Shown here piece by piece: positions 1-7,951 of a stretch of 61,493 nt of DNA. Under the pieces are notes generated by a model, which searched no databases, was not told the origin of the DNA, and saw only the letters and a program-made list of their open reading frames with translations. Positions within the stretch are counted from its first letter, which is position 1. Every line of letters starts with the position of its first letter. The stretch is from Hymenobacter artigasi. GTDB lineage: Bacteria > Bacteroidota > Bacteroidia > Cytophagales > Hymenobacteraceae. Both the position numbers and the translations under genes were made by a program. The stretch is taken from assembly GCF_012275535.1 (NCBI RefSeq), contig NZ_JAAVTK010000022.1, positions 1-61,493 of the forward strand, written 5' to 3'.

Positions 1-36
1 GCCTTCACCGGTGGGAGAGTCGGTCGCCGCCAACCT
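1..36 (+). rRNA. rrf: 5S ribosomal RNA, 3' end (partial)
   Basis: The first bases contain GGTGGGAGAGTCGGTCGCCG, which matches the conserved 3' strand of a Bacteroidota 5S rRNA (usual form GGGAGAGTAGGTCGCCGCC). Only about the last 36 of roughly 110 nucleotides are inside the window. A terminator hairpin follows within ten bases, as expected at the end of a ribosomal operon. The exact 3' end is estimated. Confidence 0.8.
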
Positions 37-44
37 TACACAGG

Positions 45-86
45 AAATCCTCTTGGATGCTTTCACCAGCAACCAAGAGGATTTTT
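45..86 (+). terminator. rRNA operon terminator
   Basis: AAATCCTCTTGG at 45-56 pairs with CCAAGAGGATTT at 73-84, and a T-run follows to 86. This is an intrinsic terminator directly after the 5S rRNA end. Confidence 0.85.
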
Positions 87-197
87 GCTGTCTGGACCGT
101 ACTTGGTCCTCATGTATTCATTTTGAGTTAAATTGTCATACTTATAAATAGCCGTTGGCTACCTATTAACCTACTGTAATAATTTCTTCTCTGATAG

Positions 198-2243
198 ATG
201 CGCTTGTTATATCCTTGGTTTTTGTTGGGCTTGTTCGCTGTTGCGGTACCTGTTGTTATACATCTGTTGCAGTTAAGGCGGCCGCAGCGAGTGTTGTTTA
301 CTAACACAGCCGTGATTAGACAGGTCGAACTTGTATCGACACGTCATCGGAAGGTGCAAAATTGGTTTATTTTGCTTGCTCGAGTGGGAGCGGTGGCAGC
401 TTTGGTGCTTGTTTTTTGTCAGCCATTTATTCCGGCTATGGAAGGAAGTGATGTTAGAGGAGTTGATGTGGTGGTAGATAACTCTTTGAGTATGCAGTTG
501 TCTGATGCTGAATCGGGCTCATTGTTGGATAAAGCTGTGGGCGAAGCTCGGCGGATAGGCAATGAAGCAGGAAATCAGTTGCGACTATTGACTGCAGGAC
601 CGGGTTTATTATCTAAGGCTGTTTATGATAATAAGTTGGATGAACTTCGTCCTACTTCGAAAGCGGCTTTTGTTAGTAAGTATGTTGTTGGCAGTGGATT
701 CGGAGGTAGTAGCTCGACCTACTTATTTTCCGACTTTCAGAAGACGGCATTTTCGGCTGATATGCTTAATAAGTTGGCCACTGGTAGAGAAATAATACTT
801 GTGCCATTAAGCGGACAGGAAGTTGGTAATATTTTTGTGGATAGTATATGGGTTGATGATGCTTTTTTGCGGATGCGCACTAACGTGGCGATGCATATCC
901 GACTGCGGAATGGTGGACGGGCAGCGGTTTCCGATTGTCCGGTAAAAGTGTTTTTGGGGAATCAGCAGGTGGCGGCGTTTCGGGTGACGGTGGGAGCGGG
1001 GCAGGCAGTGGCATCGGTTGTGCAGGTGCAACTTGCGGATGAACAACTGGCTTTGGGGCGGGTGGTTACTGAGGATGTGCCAGTTATGTTTGATAATACG
1101 TTCTACTTTACGTTGCGGCCAGCGGCGGTTATTCGTGTGCTGGAGATTGGGGGGGAACCGATGGCGCGCCAAGTGTACGCTAATGAGCCGCTGTTTAATT
1201 ATAGCTTTTCAAAGGTGCAGAATATCGATTATGGGATGCTGAGACAGGCTAATTTGGTGTTGCTGAATGAAGTGGACAGGCTGGATGCCGGTTTGCGCGA
1301 TGCATTGCGAGGTGTAGTGAAGCGTGGTGGGAGTGTGGTATTGGTGCCGACGGCGACGACGACTGCACGGCAATCGTACGAGCAGTTGTTTCGGGATTTG
1401 GGATTGGGAACGGTGCAGTGGGAAGATGCCGGGGCAGCGCCAGCACTACGCGAAGTCGCAATGCCTAATGTGAGGGAACCGTTCTTTAGAGATGTATTCG
1501 GGGCGCAGTCACGGACGGTGACCATGCCACGGGTGGCACCCGTATTGCGGTGGTCGCGGACGGGAACGGACATTTTGCGGTTGCGGGATGGGGAGAGCTA
1601 TTTGGCAAATTTTGCAAGTGGGGCAGGACAGGTGTATGTGTTTTCGGCACCATTTGCCAAGGAATATTCGGATTTTACGGCACAGGCTCTGTTTGTGCCG
1701 GTGATGTATAGAATGGCCATGCTCAGCTATAAAAGCGAGCAGCTACCGGCATACAAGTTGACGCAGGAGGCGGTGAGCTTGCACCTGCCGGCCGCAGTTG
1801 GAAGTGTGGGTGGGCCGGCAGATGCCGTGAACTTAAAACTGGTGAAGGATAGTCTGACCTTGATTCCAGGGCAGCGGGTGGTGGGGCAGGAAGTACGGAT
1901 GGAGTTGCCGGTGGGTATTAGCGAGGCGGGATTTTACCAGGTGCAGCGGCAGGGCAAAGTGTTGACTACGCTGGCGTTTAACCAAGACCGGCGCGAATCG
2001 GAACTAGCGGCGTATTCGGCAGAGGAACTGCGGCAACTGGTGGGACCGAACCGGCCCAACGTGCGTGTAGTAGAGGCGGGGAATGCCGGTGCGGGCCTGG
2101 CAAAGTTTCGGGATGAGCGAACGGGTACTCCGCTGTGGCGGTACTTTTTGGCCTTGGCGCTGCTGGCGCTGTTGGCAGAAGCTTTGCTGGTGCGATTGGG
2201 CAAGCGGGCCACTGCTACAAAGCGGATGGCGGTGGCTGGCTGA
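198..2243 (+). CDS. BatA domain-containing membrane protein with vWA-like region
   Basis: A 681-residue membrane protein. Residues 1-78 form a BatA (aerotolerance regulator N-terminal) domain: one membrane helix at about 5-24, a basic stretch with LLQLRRPQRVLFTN, and a second helix at about 58-78. Next comes a von Willebrand A-like segment with a MIDAS-type motif DNSLSMQ near residue 95. A last helix lies near 648-667. In Bacteroidota such proteins usually sit in Bat/MoxR clusters, but no MoxR ATPase or DUF58 gene is present here. The ATG at 198 follows an AT-rich leader. Base composition changes inside the gene: 601-660 is about 37% G+C and 2041-2100 about 70%. The family is clear. The cellular role, some kind of envelope or complex-assembly function, is inferred. 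Confidence 0.85.
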   Translation: MRLLYPWFLLGLFAVAVPVVIHLLQLRRPQRVLFTNTAVIRQVELVSTRHRKVQNWFILLARVGAVAALVLVFCQPFIPAMEGSDVRGVDVVVDNSLSMQLSDAESGSLLDKAVGEARRIGNEAGNQLRLLTAGPGLLSKAVYDNKLDELRPTSKAAFVSKYVVGSGFGGSSSTYLFSDFQKTAFSADMLNKLATGREIILVPLSGQEVGNIFVDSIWVDDAFLRMRTNVAMHIRLRNGGRAAVSDCPVKVFLGNQQVAAFRVTVGAGQAVASVVQVQLADEQLALGRVVTEDVPVMFDNTFYFTLRPAAVIRVLEIGGEPMARQVYANEPLFNYSFSKVQNIDYGMLRQANLVLLNEVDRLDAGLRDALRGVVKRGGSVVLVPTATTTARQSYEQLFRDLGLGTVQWEDAGAAPALREVAMPNVREPFFRDVFGAQSRTVTMPRVAPVLRWSRTGTDILRLRDGESYLANFASGAGQVYVFSAPFAKEYSDFTAQALFVPVMYRMAMLSYKSEQLPAYKLTQEAVSLHLPAAVGSVGGPADAVNLKLVKDSLTLIPGQRVVGQEVRMELPVGISEAGFYQVQRQGKVLTTLAFNQDRRESELAAYSAEELRQLVGPNRPNVRVVEAGNAGAGLAKFRDERTGTPLWRYFLALALLALLAEALLVRLGKRATATKRMAVAG

Positions 2244-2320
2244 TGGAGGGGCCGCAGCTGTAAAACCCGGGCGATGGGGCTGCGGGCCGTATCTTGCCAC
2301 TTTAATTTGCTGCGCGATTT

Positions 2321-2878
2321 ATGGCTAATGCTTCTGAAAACCTAAACACGACCGCGCCCAACGAGGAAGCGGGGCTGGTGCTCCGGCTGGCGATGCGGTT
2401 TGGCGTAGTGGTGGGGCTGGCTTGTGCGCTGTGGATGGTTGGGTTGCAGCTGGCGGGCAGCAATGGTTTTGGGCCAAAACAATTGCTGGCGCAGCTGCTG
2501 GTACCGTTGGCGGCCGTAGCGAGTGAATGGATGCTGCGGCGCAAACTGCAGCCAAACCGGTCTGGCCTGGGCCGCTCGCTGGGCGTGGGAACGCTCACGG
2601 TGCTGATTGCGGCGCTGATTTCGGCAAGTAGTTTGGTTGGGCTAGCACACGGGGCGGGTGAGCCGGCACTTGCCCGGCACCGGGCCGAGGTGCTGGAAAT
2701 TGTGCGCGCTCAGCAGCGCGAAAACCCTAAGGCGCAGCTGAGTGAACAGGCGCAGCAACAGCAGGTACGTAATGTAGCCAACCTGAACATTGGCGATATG
2801 GCCATCAGTAATTTTACGCAGGTGCTTTTGCTGGGCTTTGTGCTGGCAATTCCGGCGGGGATTTTTCTGCGGGAATAA
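2321..2878 (+). CDS. DUF4199-like membrane protein
   Basis: A 185-residue protein with about four hydrophobic helices (near 25-46, 54-70, 95-112 and 160-180) and a polar Gln-rich segment at about 125-150 (REQNPKAQ-like). Size and layout fit the DUF4199 family of Bacteroidota membrane proteins, although it is more divergent than its neighbour at 2920. It starts 77 bases after the BatA-like gene and ends 41 bases before the second DUF4199 gene. Function is unknown. Confidence 0.7.
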   Translation: MANASENLNTTAPNEEAGLVLRLAMRFGVVVGLACALWMVGLQLAGSNGFGPKQLLAQLLVPLAAVASEWMLRRKLQPNRSGLGRSLGVGTLTVLIAALISASSLVGLAHGAGEPALARHRAEVLEIVRAQQRENPKAQLSEQAQQQQVRNVANLNIGDMAISNFTQVLLLGFVLAIPAGIFLRE

Positions 2879-2888
2879 TTATTCCGGT

Positions 2889-2896
2889 TACCTTTC
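2889..2896 (+). promoter_or_regulatory. Candidate Bacteroidota -7 box
   Basis: TACCTTTC matches the TAnnTTTG -7 consensus at seven of eight positions. It lies 23 bases before the ATG of the DUF4199 gene. No good -33 element is visible, so this is a weak call. Confidence 0.35.
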
Positions 2897-2919
2897 GGCT
2901 CACTTTACTCTAAATACTA

Positions 2920-3444
2920 ATGGAAACAAATGCTACTTCAGTAACAACTTCATCGGTGGGCCTGCGCTATGGCTTGCTAACGGGCTTGGTCAGTATCATT
3001 ATTTCATTTGCGCTCAACGTCGCGCACCTGGAACAAAGCCCGGCCAAATGGCTGTCAACAATCATCTTAATTGTAGGTGTTTTCTTGGCTCAACGTTTCT
3101 ATAAGGAGCACAATGCGGGGTTCATGAGTTATGGCGAGGGGCTGAGTGTCGGCATGATGTTGACGCTTGTATCGGGGATAATGGGTGCGGTGTTCAGCTA
3201 TATCTACATCAGCTTTATGGACAATGGCATGATTGCGCGGATGCTAGATAAAGCGCGGACCGATATGGAGAGCAAAGGTGGGGCATCAGACGAGCAAATT
3301 GACCAGGCGATGCAGCTAACTGCTAAGTTCATGACACCTGTTACTATATCGCTGTTTGTTGTGCTCTTTTCGCTACTATTCGGATTGGCCATTTCCTTGG
3401 TAGTATCGGCAATTATTAAAAACCCGAAGCCCGAGTTTGAATAA
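2920..3444 (+). CDS. DUF4199 domain-containing membrane protein
   Basis: A 174-residue protein with the full DUF4199 pattern: four membrane helices (about 15-35, 43-60, 78-100 and 138-165), the segment SYGEGLSVGMMLTLVSGIMG after the second helix, and an amphipathic stretch with DKARTDMESKGGASDEQIDQ between helices three and four. These proteins often lie beside glycosyltransferases in Bacteroidota, and here the next gene is a GT2 whose start overlaps this stop. Function is unknown, and the neighbour suggests a link to polyprenyl-phosphate glycosylation. Confidence 0.85.
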   Translation: METNATSVTTSSVGLRYGLLTGLVSIIISFALNVAHLEQSPAKWLSTIILIVGVFLAQRFYKEHNAGFMSYGEGLSVGMMLTLVSGIMGAVFSYIYISFMDNGMIARMLDKARTDMESKGGASDEQIDQAMQLTAKFMTPVTISLFVVLFSLLFGLAISLVVSAIIKNPKPEFE

Positions 3445-4414
3445 AGTATCTAATAATTTCCCGGTGGAAATTTCCATCGTGATTCCCCTGCTGAACGAAG
3501 CAGAGTCGTTGCCTGAACTCACGCGCTGGATTGCGCGGGTGTTGGTGGCGCGCGGATTGACCTATGAGGTTATCCTGATTGATGATGGCTCGACGGATGA
3601 TTCCTGGGCTGTGATTGAAGCATTGGCCGTGGACGATGCCACTTTGCGGGGCATTCGTTTCAACCGCAACTATGGCAAATCGGCGGCGTTGAACGTGGGG
3701 TTTGAGGCGGCGCGGGGGCGGGTGGTGTGCACCATGGACGCCGACCTGCAGGACTCGCCGGAAGAGTTGCCGGAACTCTACCGCATGATTACGGAGGATA
3801 AATTTGACCTGGTGAGCGGCTGGAAACAGAAGCGGTTCGACCCGCTGTCGAAAACAATTCCGACGAAGTTGTTTAACGGTGCTACGCGGTGGATTTCGGG
3901 TATTCAGCTGCACGATTTTAACTGTGGACTGAAGTCTTACGACTCGCGGGTGGTTAAGAGTATTGAGGTGTATGGCGAAATGCACCGTTACATTCCGGTG
4001 ATTGCGAAATGGAACGGATTTCGCAAGATTGGCGAGAAGGTGGTGCAACACCAGGAGCGCAAATACGGCGTAACTAAATTCGGACTGGAGCGCTTCATAT
4101 TCGGGTTTCTGGATTTGATGAGCATCACGTTTGTGGGGCGGTTTCGGCGGGCACCAATGCACTTTTTTGGCACGCTGGGAACGTTGTCGTTTTTGCTCGG
4201 CCTGCTGATTACGCTGTGGCTGACGGGTGAGAAGGTGTGGCTGTCGCTGCACAATCTGAAGGCGCGGCAGGTGACGGAACAGCCATTGTTTTTTATGGCT
4301 TTGACGGCGGTAATTGTGGGCGTACTGCTATTTGTGGCGGGATTCCTGGGCGAAATGATTCAGCTGAACGGGCCGAAACGCGATGATTACCTGGTACGGG
4401 AAAGACTGAAGTAA
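3437..4414 (+). CDS. GT2 glycosyltransferase, DPM1/GtrB-like, membrane-anchored
   Basis: A 325-residue inverting GT2. The N-terminal catalytic domain shows ISIVIPLLNEAESLPEL, LIDDGSTDDSW and the metal-binding CTMDADLQDSPEEL. Two C-terminal membrane helices lie at about 240-260 and 280-305. This is the layout of enzymes that move a sugar from a nucleotide onto polyisoprenyl phosphate at the cytoplasmic face. The longest frame opens with TTG at 3437, overlapping the last codons of the DUF4199 gene, so translation may be coupled. A GTG at 3464 is the alternative start. The sugar cannot be told from sequence. Confidence 0.85.
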   Translation: MNKVSNNFPVEISIVIPLLNEAESLPELTRWIARVLVARGLTYEVILIDDGSTDDSWAVIEALAVDDATLRGIRFNRNYGKSAALNVGFEAARGRVVCTMDADLQDSPEELPELYRMITEDKFDLVSGWKQKRFDPLSKTIPTKLFNGATRWISGIQLHDFNCGLKSYDSRVVKSIEVYGEMHRYIPVIAKWNGFRKIGEKVVQHQERKYGVTKFGLERFIFGFLDLMSITFVGRFRRAPMHFFGTLGTLSFLLGLLITLWLTGEKVWLSLHNLKARQVTEQPLFFMALTAVIVGVLLFVAGFLGEMIQLNGPKRDDYLVRERLK

Positions 4415-4423
4415 TTCAGTTAA

Positions 4424-4494
4424 CATTTATCAATTAACATTTAACAGCTGTGTAATTAGCTGAATAAAAATTGTCGAATGTTAATTGTTAAATG
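4424..4494. repeat. AT-rich inverted repeat (TTAACATTTATC family)
   Basis: CATTTATCAATTAACATT at 4424-4441 pairs with its near-perfect reverse complement at 4477-4494 (17 of 18). The same sequence forms the arms of the repeat at 52849-53007. The right arm holds an ATG at 4492, in frame with the GT4 gene. Confidence 0.8.
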
Positions 4495-4503
4495 CTGGAT
4501 GAA

Positions 4504-5640
4504 ATGAAAGTTGTGATAATTGGGCCGGCTTACCCTTTGCGCGGCGGGCTGGCGACGTATAACGAGCGGCTGGCACGGGCATTTCGGGAGGCTGGCGATG
4601 AGGTGCGGATTGTGACGTTTTCGCTGCAGTACCCGAATTTTTTATTTCCGGGCCAGACGCAATTCAGTACCGAGGCGGGGCCGGCGGACTTGGATATTGA
4701 GGTCAGCTTGAACTCGGTGAACCCGCTGTCGTGGCTGCGGGTGGGACGGAAATTGCGGGCGGAGCGGCCCGATTTGGTGATTTTCCGGTTCTGGCTGCCC
4801 TTTATGGGGCCGGCGCTGGGCACGGTGGCGCGGCTGGTGCGCGGCAACGGGCACACCCGCGTGGTGGCCATCACCGACAACGTGATTCCGCATGAGAAGC
4901 GGCCGGGCGATGGGCCGCTGACCCGCTATTTCCTGAGCGCCTGCGATGGCTTTGTGACAATGAGCCGCAGTGTGCTGAATGATTTGCAAAACCTGGGCTT
5001 CGGGCGGAAGCCGGCGCTGTACCGGCCGCATCCGCTGTACGATAATTTCGGGCCGCTGAAATTGAAAAGCGAGGCGTTGGCGGCGCTGAAACTGCCGGAT
5101 ACGATGGGGTATCTGTTGTTTTTCGGGTTTATCCGAGCGTATAAGGGGCTGGATATTATGCTGGAGGCGATGGCAGATAAGCGACTTGCCGACTTGCCGA
5201 TTAAATTAATTATTGCGGGCGAATTTTATGAAGATGCGGCGCCGTATGAAGAATTAATCCGGCACTATAAATTAGAAGACCGGATTATTCGGGCGACGGA
5301 TTTTATTCCCAACGAAAAAGTGGTGGATTATTTCTGCGCCGCCGATTTAATTGTGCAGCCGTATAAAAATGCAACGCAGAGCGGGGTGTCGCAAATAGCG
5401 TATCACTTTGAGCGGCCCATGCTGGTGACGGATGTGGGCGGGCTGGCCGAATTAATTCCTGATGGCGTGGTGGGCTATGTAGTGCCGCCCACGCCCGGCG
5501 CAATTGCCGATGCGGTAGTGAATTTTTATGCGGAGCACCGCGAAGCTGCCTTCGAGGCGGGCGTGCGGGAGCAGAAAAAGCAGTTTTCTTGGCCGGTGAT
5601 GGTGGCGGCGTTGAAAGAAGTGGCGGCGAAATCGCAATAG
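4504..5640 (+). CDS. GT4/GT1-type retaining glycosyltransferase
   Basis: A GT-B fold glycosyltransferase of about 378 residues. The N-terminal Rossmann half starts VVIIGPAYPLRGGLATYNERL. The C-terminal half carries LLFFGFIRAYKGLDIMLEAM and the nucleotide-sugar region DLIVQPYKNATQSGVSQIAYHFERPMLVTDVGG, split here only for naming. It probably works in surface polysaccharide or lipid-linked glycan synthesis together with the GT2 upstream. The start is uncertain: the ATG at 4492 (MLDEMKVV) lies inside an inverted-repeat arm, so I prefer the ATG at 4504 (MKVVIIGP). Substrate unknown. Confidence 0.85.
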   Translation: MKVVIIGPAYPLRGGLATYNERLARAFREAGDEVRIVTFSLQYPNFLFPGQTQFSTEAGPADLDIEVSLNSVNPLSWLRVGRKLRAERPDLVIFRFWLPFMGPALGTVARLVRGNGHTRVVAITDNVIPHEKRPGDGPLTRYFLSACDGFVTMSRSVLNDLQNLGFGRKPALYRPHPLYDNFGPLKLKSEALAALKLPDTMGYLLFFGFIRAYKGLDIMLEAMADKRLADLPIKLIIAGEFYEDAAPYEELIRHYKLEDRIIRATDFIPNEKVVDYFCAADLIVQPYKNATQSGVSQIAYHFERPMLVTDVGGLAELIPDGVVGYVVPPTPGAIADAVVNFYAEHREAAFEAGVREQKKQFSWPVMVAALKEVAAKSQ

Positions 5641-5685
5641 GCTGCCGAGCCAGTAATTTGCGACTCCACCCAATGGCATGCGCTG

Positions 5686-6099
5686 ATGAGCACGACAAGC
5701 GAAATTCCTTTCGATGATTTTATTGCGGCCTTGCCAACGGAGCGGCAGCAGCCGGCCACGCAAGTCTGGCAACTGGTGCGCCAAGCCGTGCCAGCGGGCT
5801 ATACCGAGCACATCGGGCCGAAATACCTGGAGTTTCGGGCGGGGGCGCAGATGTACGTTGGGCTGGCTAATCAGAAAAGCCACCTGAGCCTGCACCTGGT
5901 GCCGATGTACTTGATGCCTGCCCTGCAGGAGCAGTTGGCGGCGGCGGCCCCCATGCTGAAAATGGGCAAAGGCTGCGTAAATTTCAACAAGATGGAAGAG
6001 CTGCCGCTCGATGCGCTGGCTGGGCTGATTGCCGCCACGCCTCTGGCCGATTATGTGGCTAAACTGCAGGTGGGGCGTGGGGCGTCGCGCAAAAAATAG
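5686..6099 (+). CDS. DUF1801 domain-containing protein
   Basis: A 137-residue cytosolic protein. The N-terminus FDDFIAALPTERQQPATQVWQLVRQAVPAGYTE, followed by IGPKYLEFRAGAQMYVGLANQKSHLSLHL, fits the DUF1801 (YdhG-like) fold, known structurally but without an assigned reaction. A GTAATTTGC sequence about 30 bases before the ATG may be a -7 box. The gene ends just before an inverted repeat shared with the convergent GT9 gene. Confidence 0.75.
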   Translation: MSTTSEIPFDDFIAALPTERQQPATQVWQLVRQAVPAGYTEHIGPKYLEFRAGAQMYVGLANQKSHLSLHLVPMYLMPALQEQLAAAAPMLKMGKGCVNFNKMEELPLDALAGLIAATPLADYVAKLQVGRGASRKK

Positions 6100-6113
6100 G
6101 TTGTCAGGTATTT

Positions 6114-6173
6114 GTGTGGTAAGCTTTAGCTTGCCGTATTAGCGCTAACACGGCAAGCTAAAGCTTACCGCAC
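6114..6173. repeat. Inverted repeat, GCGGTAAGCTTTAGC family, copy 1
   Basis: A 24-base arm at 6114-6137 (core GGTAAGCTTTAGCTTGCCGT) pairs 23 of 24 with 6150-6173. The loop is 12 bases. A second copy with the same arms lies at 30006-30136. The right arm supplies the last codons and the TAA stop of the GT9 gene on the minus strand. Confidence 0.85.
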
Positions 6174-7265
6174 GACGCTTTCGCGCACGGCTTGCAATAC
6201 TTTTTCGGCCGGCAGGTCCTCCATGCAGCTAGTGCCCAGCTGGCAGCTGCCCCGGTAGAAGCACACGCAGTCTTTGTTGGGCTGCACGATTTGGCCGCGG
6301 CCGTAGAGGTCGAATTCGTGGGGGTTGAAGATGTTATTCATCAGAATGGTGGGCTTGCGCAGGGCGATGCTGATGTGCATGCCCATGGTTACCTGCGTCA
6401 CGATGCCGTCCATCTGATTCATCAGGTTGATGAATTGGGGGAGGGGGAAGGTGCCGGGGTAGGCCGCGCCGGTGGCGGCGTGCAGCTCGCGGTTGCGGGC
6501 GTCTTCGGCCTCGCCGCCCAGCAGTATGGGCGTGTAGCCGGCGGCTTGCAGGCCGAGGATGAGCTCAATCCACTTGGCGGTGCTCCAGAGGCGGGTGGTC
6601 CAGCGGTCGCCGCAGCCGGTGTTGAGGCCGATGCGGGGGCCAGCGGCGGCGGGCAGGGTGCTCCAGTCGTAGCCTTTGTCGTCGTGGGTGTCGAAAACGT
6701 ATTCTTCGCCCCGGAAATCGAAGCCGCAGAGCTCGAAAATTTCCTGCACGTAGGGCTTGGTATTGGCCTGGCTGATTTGGTCGAAGATGCCGGTGAGGTA
6801 CTTGTGCTCGGCCAATTGGTTCACGGGCCAGGCCACGCCGTCGTGGGGGCGCAGGGCGTAGCCAAATTTCTCTTTGGCCTGGATGGTGTTGAGCAGGGCG
6901 CAGGCTTCCTTCTCCTTGTCGAGGTTGATAACCACATCGAACTCGCGGGCCTGAAGCTGTAGGGCGCTGGCAAAATCGAATTTCAAAATCTCCTCAATCT
7001 CACTCTGGGGCAGGATGGCGGGTGTGAGCGTGAGCCAGGTAATGGCGCAGCCGGGCCGCTCCTGGCGCAGGCGGCGCAGCAGCGGCGTGGTCCTGATAAC
7101 GTCGCCAATGGCCCCGAGCTTGATGATGAGGATGCGCTGCGTGACGGGCGAATACACCGGGCAGCCTTCGCAGACGTAGCCGTGGGTTTTGTTGGGGCGG
7201 CAGGGGAGGTCGCCGCGAAAGTGGCGGCAGTCGGGGTGAACAACGGTATCGGAGAGCTGGGGCAC
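6165..7265 (-). CDS. Glycosyltransferase family 9 protein (heptosyltransferase-like), Cys-rich
   Basis: A 366-residue GT9. The Rossmann start ILIIKLGAIGDVIRTTPLLRRL lies at about residues 45-66, and GLNTGCGDRWTTRLW and ILLGGEAEDARN mark the donor-binding half. Members transfer heptose or related sugars to lipopolysaccharide cores. Two cysteine clusters are unusual: an N-terminal one (CRHFRGDLPC and CEGCP, about residues 13-37) and a C-terminal one (CVCFYRGSCQLGTSCMEDLP). They could bind a metal or form a small knot. The start is a GTG at 7265. The stop codon is provided by the inverted-repeat arm at 6150-6173. Confidence 0.85.
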   Translation of the reverse strand: MPQLSDTVVHPDCRHFRGDLPCRPNKTHGYVCEGCPVYSPVTQRILIIKLGAIGDVIRTTPLLRRLRQERPGCAITWLTLTPAILPQSEIEEILKFDFASALQLQAREFDVVINLDKEKEACALLNTIQAKEKFGYALRPHDGVAWPVNQLAEHKYLTGIFDQISQANTKPYVQEIFELCGFDFRGEEYVFDTHDDKGYDWSTLPAAAGPRIGLNTGCGDRWTTRLWSTAKWIELILGLQAAGYTPILLGGEAEDARNRELHAATGAAYPGTFPLPQFINLMNQMDGIVTQVTMGMHISIALRKPTILMNNIFNPHEFDLYGRGQIVQPNKDCVCFYRGSCQLGTSCMEDLPAEKVLQAVRESVVR

Positions 7266-7318
7266 GGGGCGGGGAGCGGGGCGGTTGAAGCGTAAAAGTA
7301 GCAGACAGTATCGCCCGT

Positions 7319-7356
7319 AAAAAAAACGCCGCAGCCCCAGGGGACTACGGCGGCTT
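7319..7356 (-). terminator. Intrinsic terminator of the DUF6252-like lipoprotein gene
   Basis: On the minus strand, GCCGCCGTAGTCCCC pairs with GGGGCTGCGGCG (one mismatch or bulge) and is followed by a run of eight Ts. It lies 23 bases past the stop at 7379. Confidence 0.8.
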
Positions 7357-7378
7357 GCGAAGCGCGGTGGGCGGAGGC

Positions 7379-7882
7379 TTACAGGCCCACGTTGAACGTG
7401 CCGTTGGTGATGGATTTGGATGCTCCGGCCGGGCCAATGCCCGTGAAGGTGAACGTGCCCGTGACGTTTGTCGCCGTGAGGGCCGTGACCACAATAGTGC
7501 CCGCGCCAATGGTGTTCTGTCCGCTTGAAGAGGGCAGCGCTCCGGCGTAGTACACGGCGTTAGTAGTGCCCGAATTGGTGCTGTAGGTGGCCGAGGCCCT
7601 GGCCGTTGAGCTGAACGTGTACGTTCCCACGGCATTGGGCATTTCTAGTGACAGGTAGTTGGATGTGCTGCCGTTGGTGACGGTGCCGGCCACTGAAACG
7701 GTATTGCTGCCCGTTTGCGATTGCACGGTGGTGGTACTCATGGCCGCGCCGTCTACGGTCCAGGCCAGGCCGCGCGCGGGGGTAGGGTCAGCACCGGGGG
7801 CACTAGACGAAGAGCAGGCACTGACAGATGCCAGGGCCACTACCGTGGCAGCACGGTAGGAGAGCGTACGGAAAGAAATCAT
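7379..7882 (-). CDS. DUF6252-like lipoprotein
   Basis: A 167-residue secreted protein. The signal peptide ends in the lipobox SVSACSSSS (Cys about residue 23), so it should be lipidated. The body is rich in Thr, Ser and Gly and predicts as beta strands: LAWTVDGAAMSTTTV, YLSLEMPNAVGTYTFSS and ends VTGTFTFTG...ITNGTFNVGL. This matches the DUF6252-type lipoproteins of Bacteroidota. It is likely on the outer membrane. It stands alone with its own terminator. Function unknown. Confidence 0.75.
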   Translation of the reverse strand: MISFRTLSYRAATVVALASVSACSSSSAPGADPTPARGLAWTVDGAAMSTTTVQSQTGSNTVSVAGTVTNGSTSNYLSLEMPNAVGTYTFSSTARASATYSTNSGTTNAVYYAGALPSSSGQNTIGAGTIVVTALTATNVTGTFTFTGIGPAGASKSITNGTFNVGL

Positions 7883-7951
7883 GTAGTGAAAAGGAATAGG
7901 TAGTGGAGAAATACGCGGTAACTACAGCAGCGTACGCGCCAAAGGGCGGCG

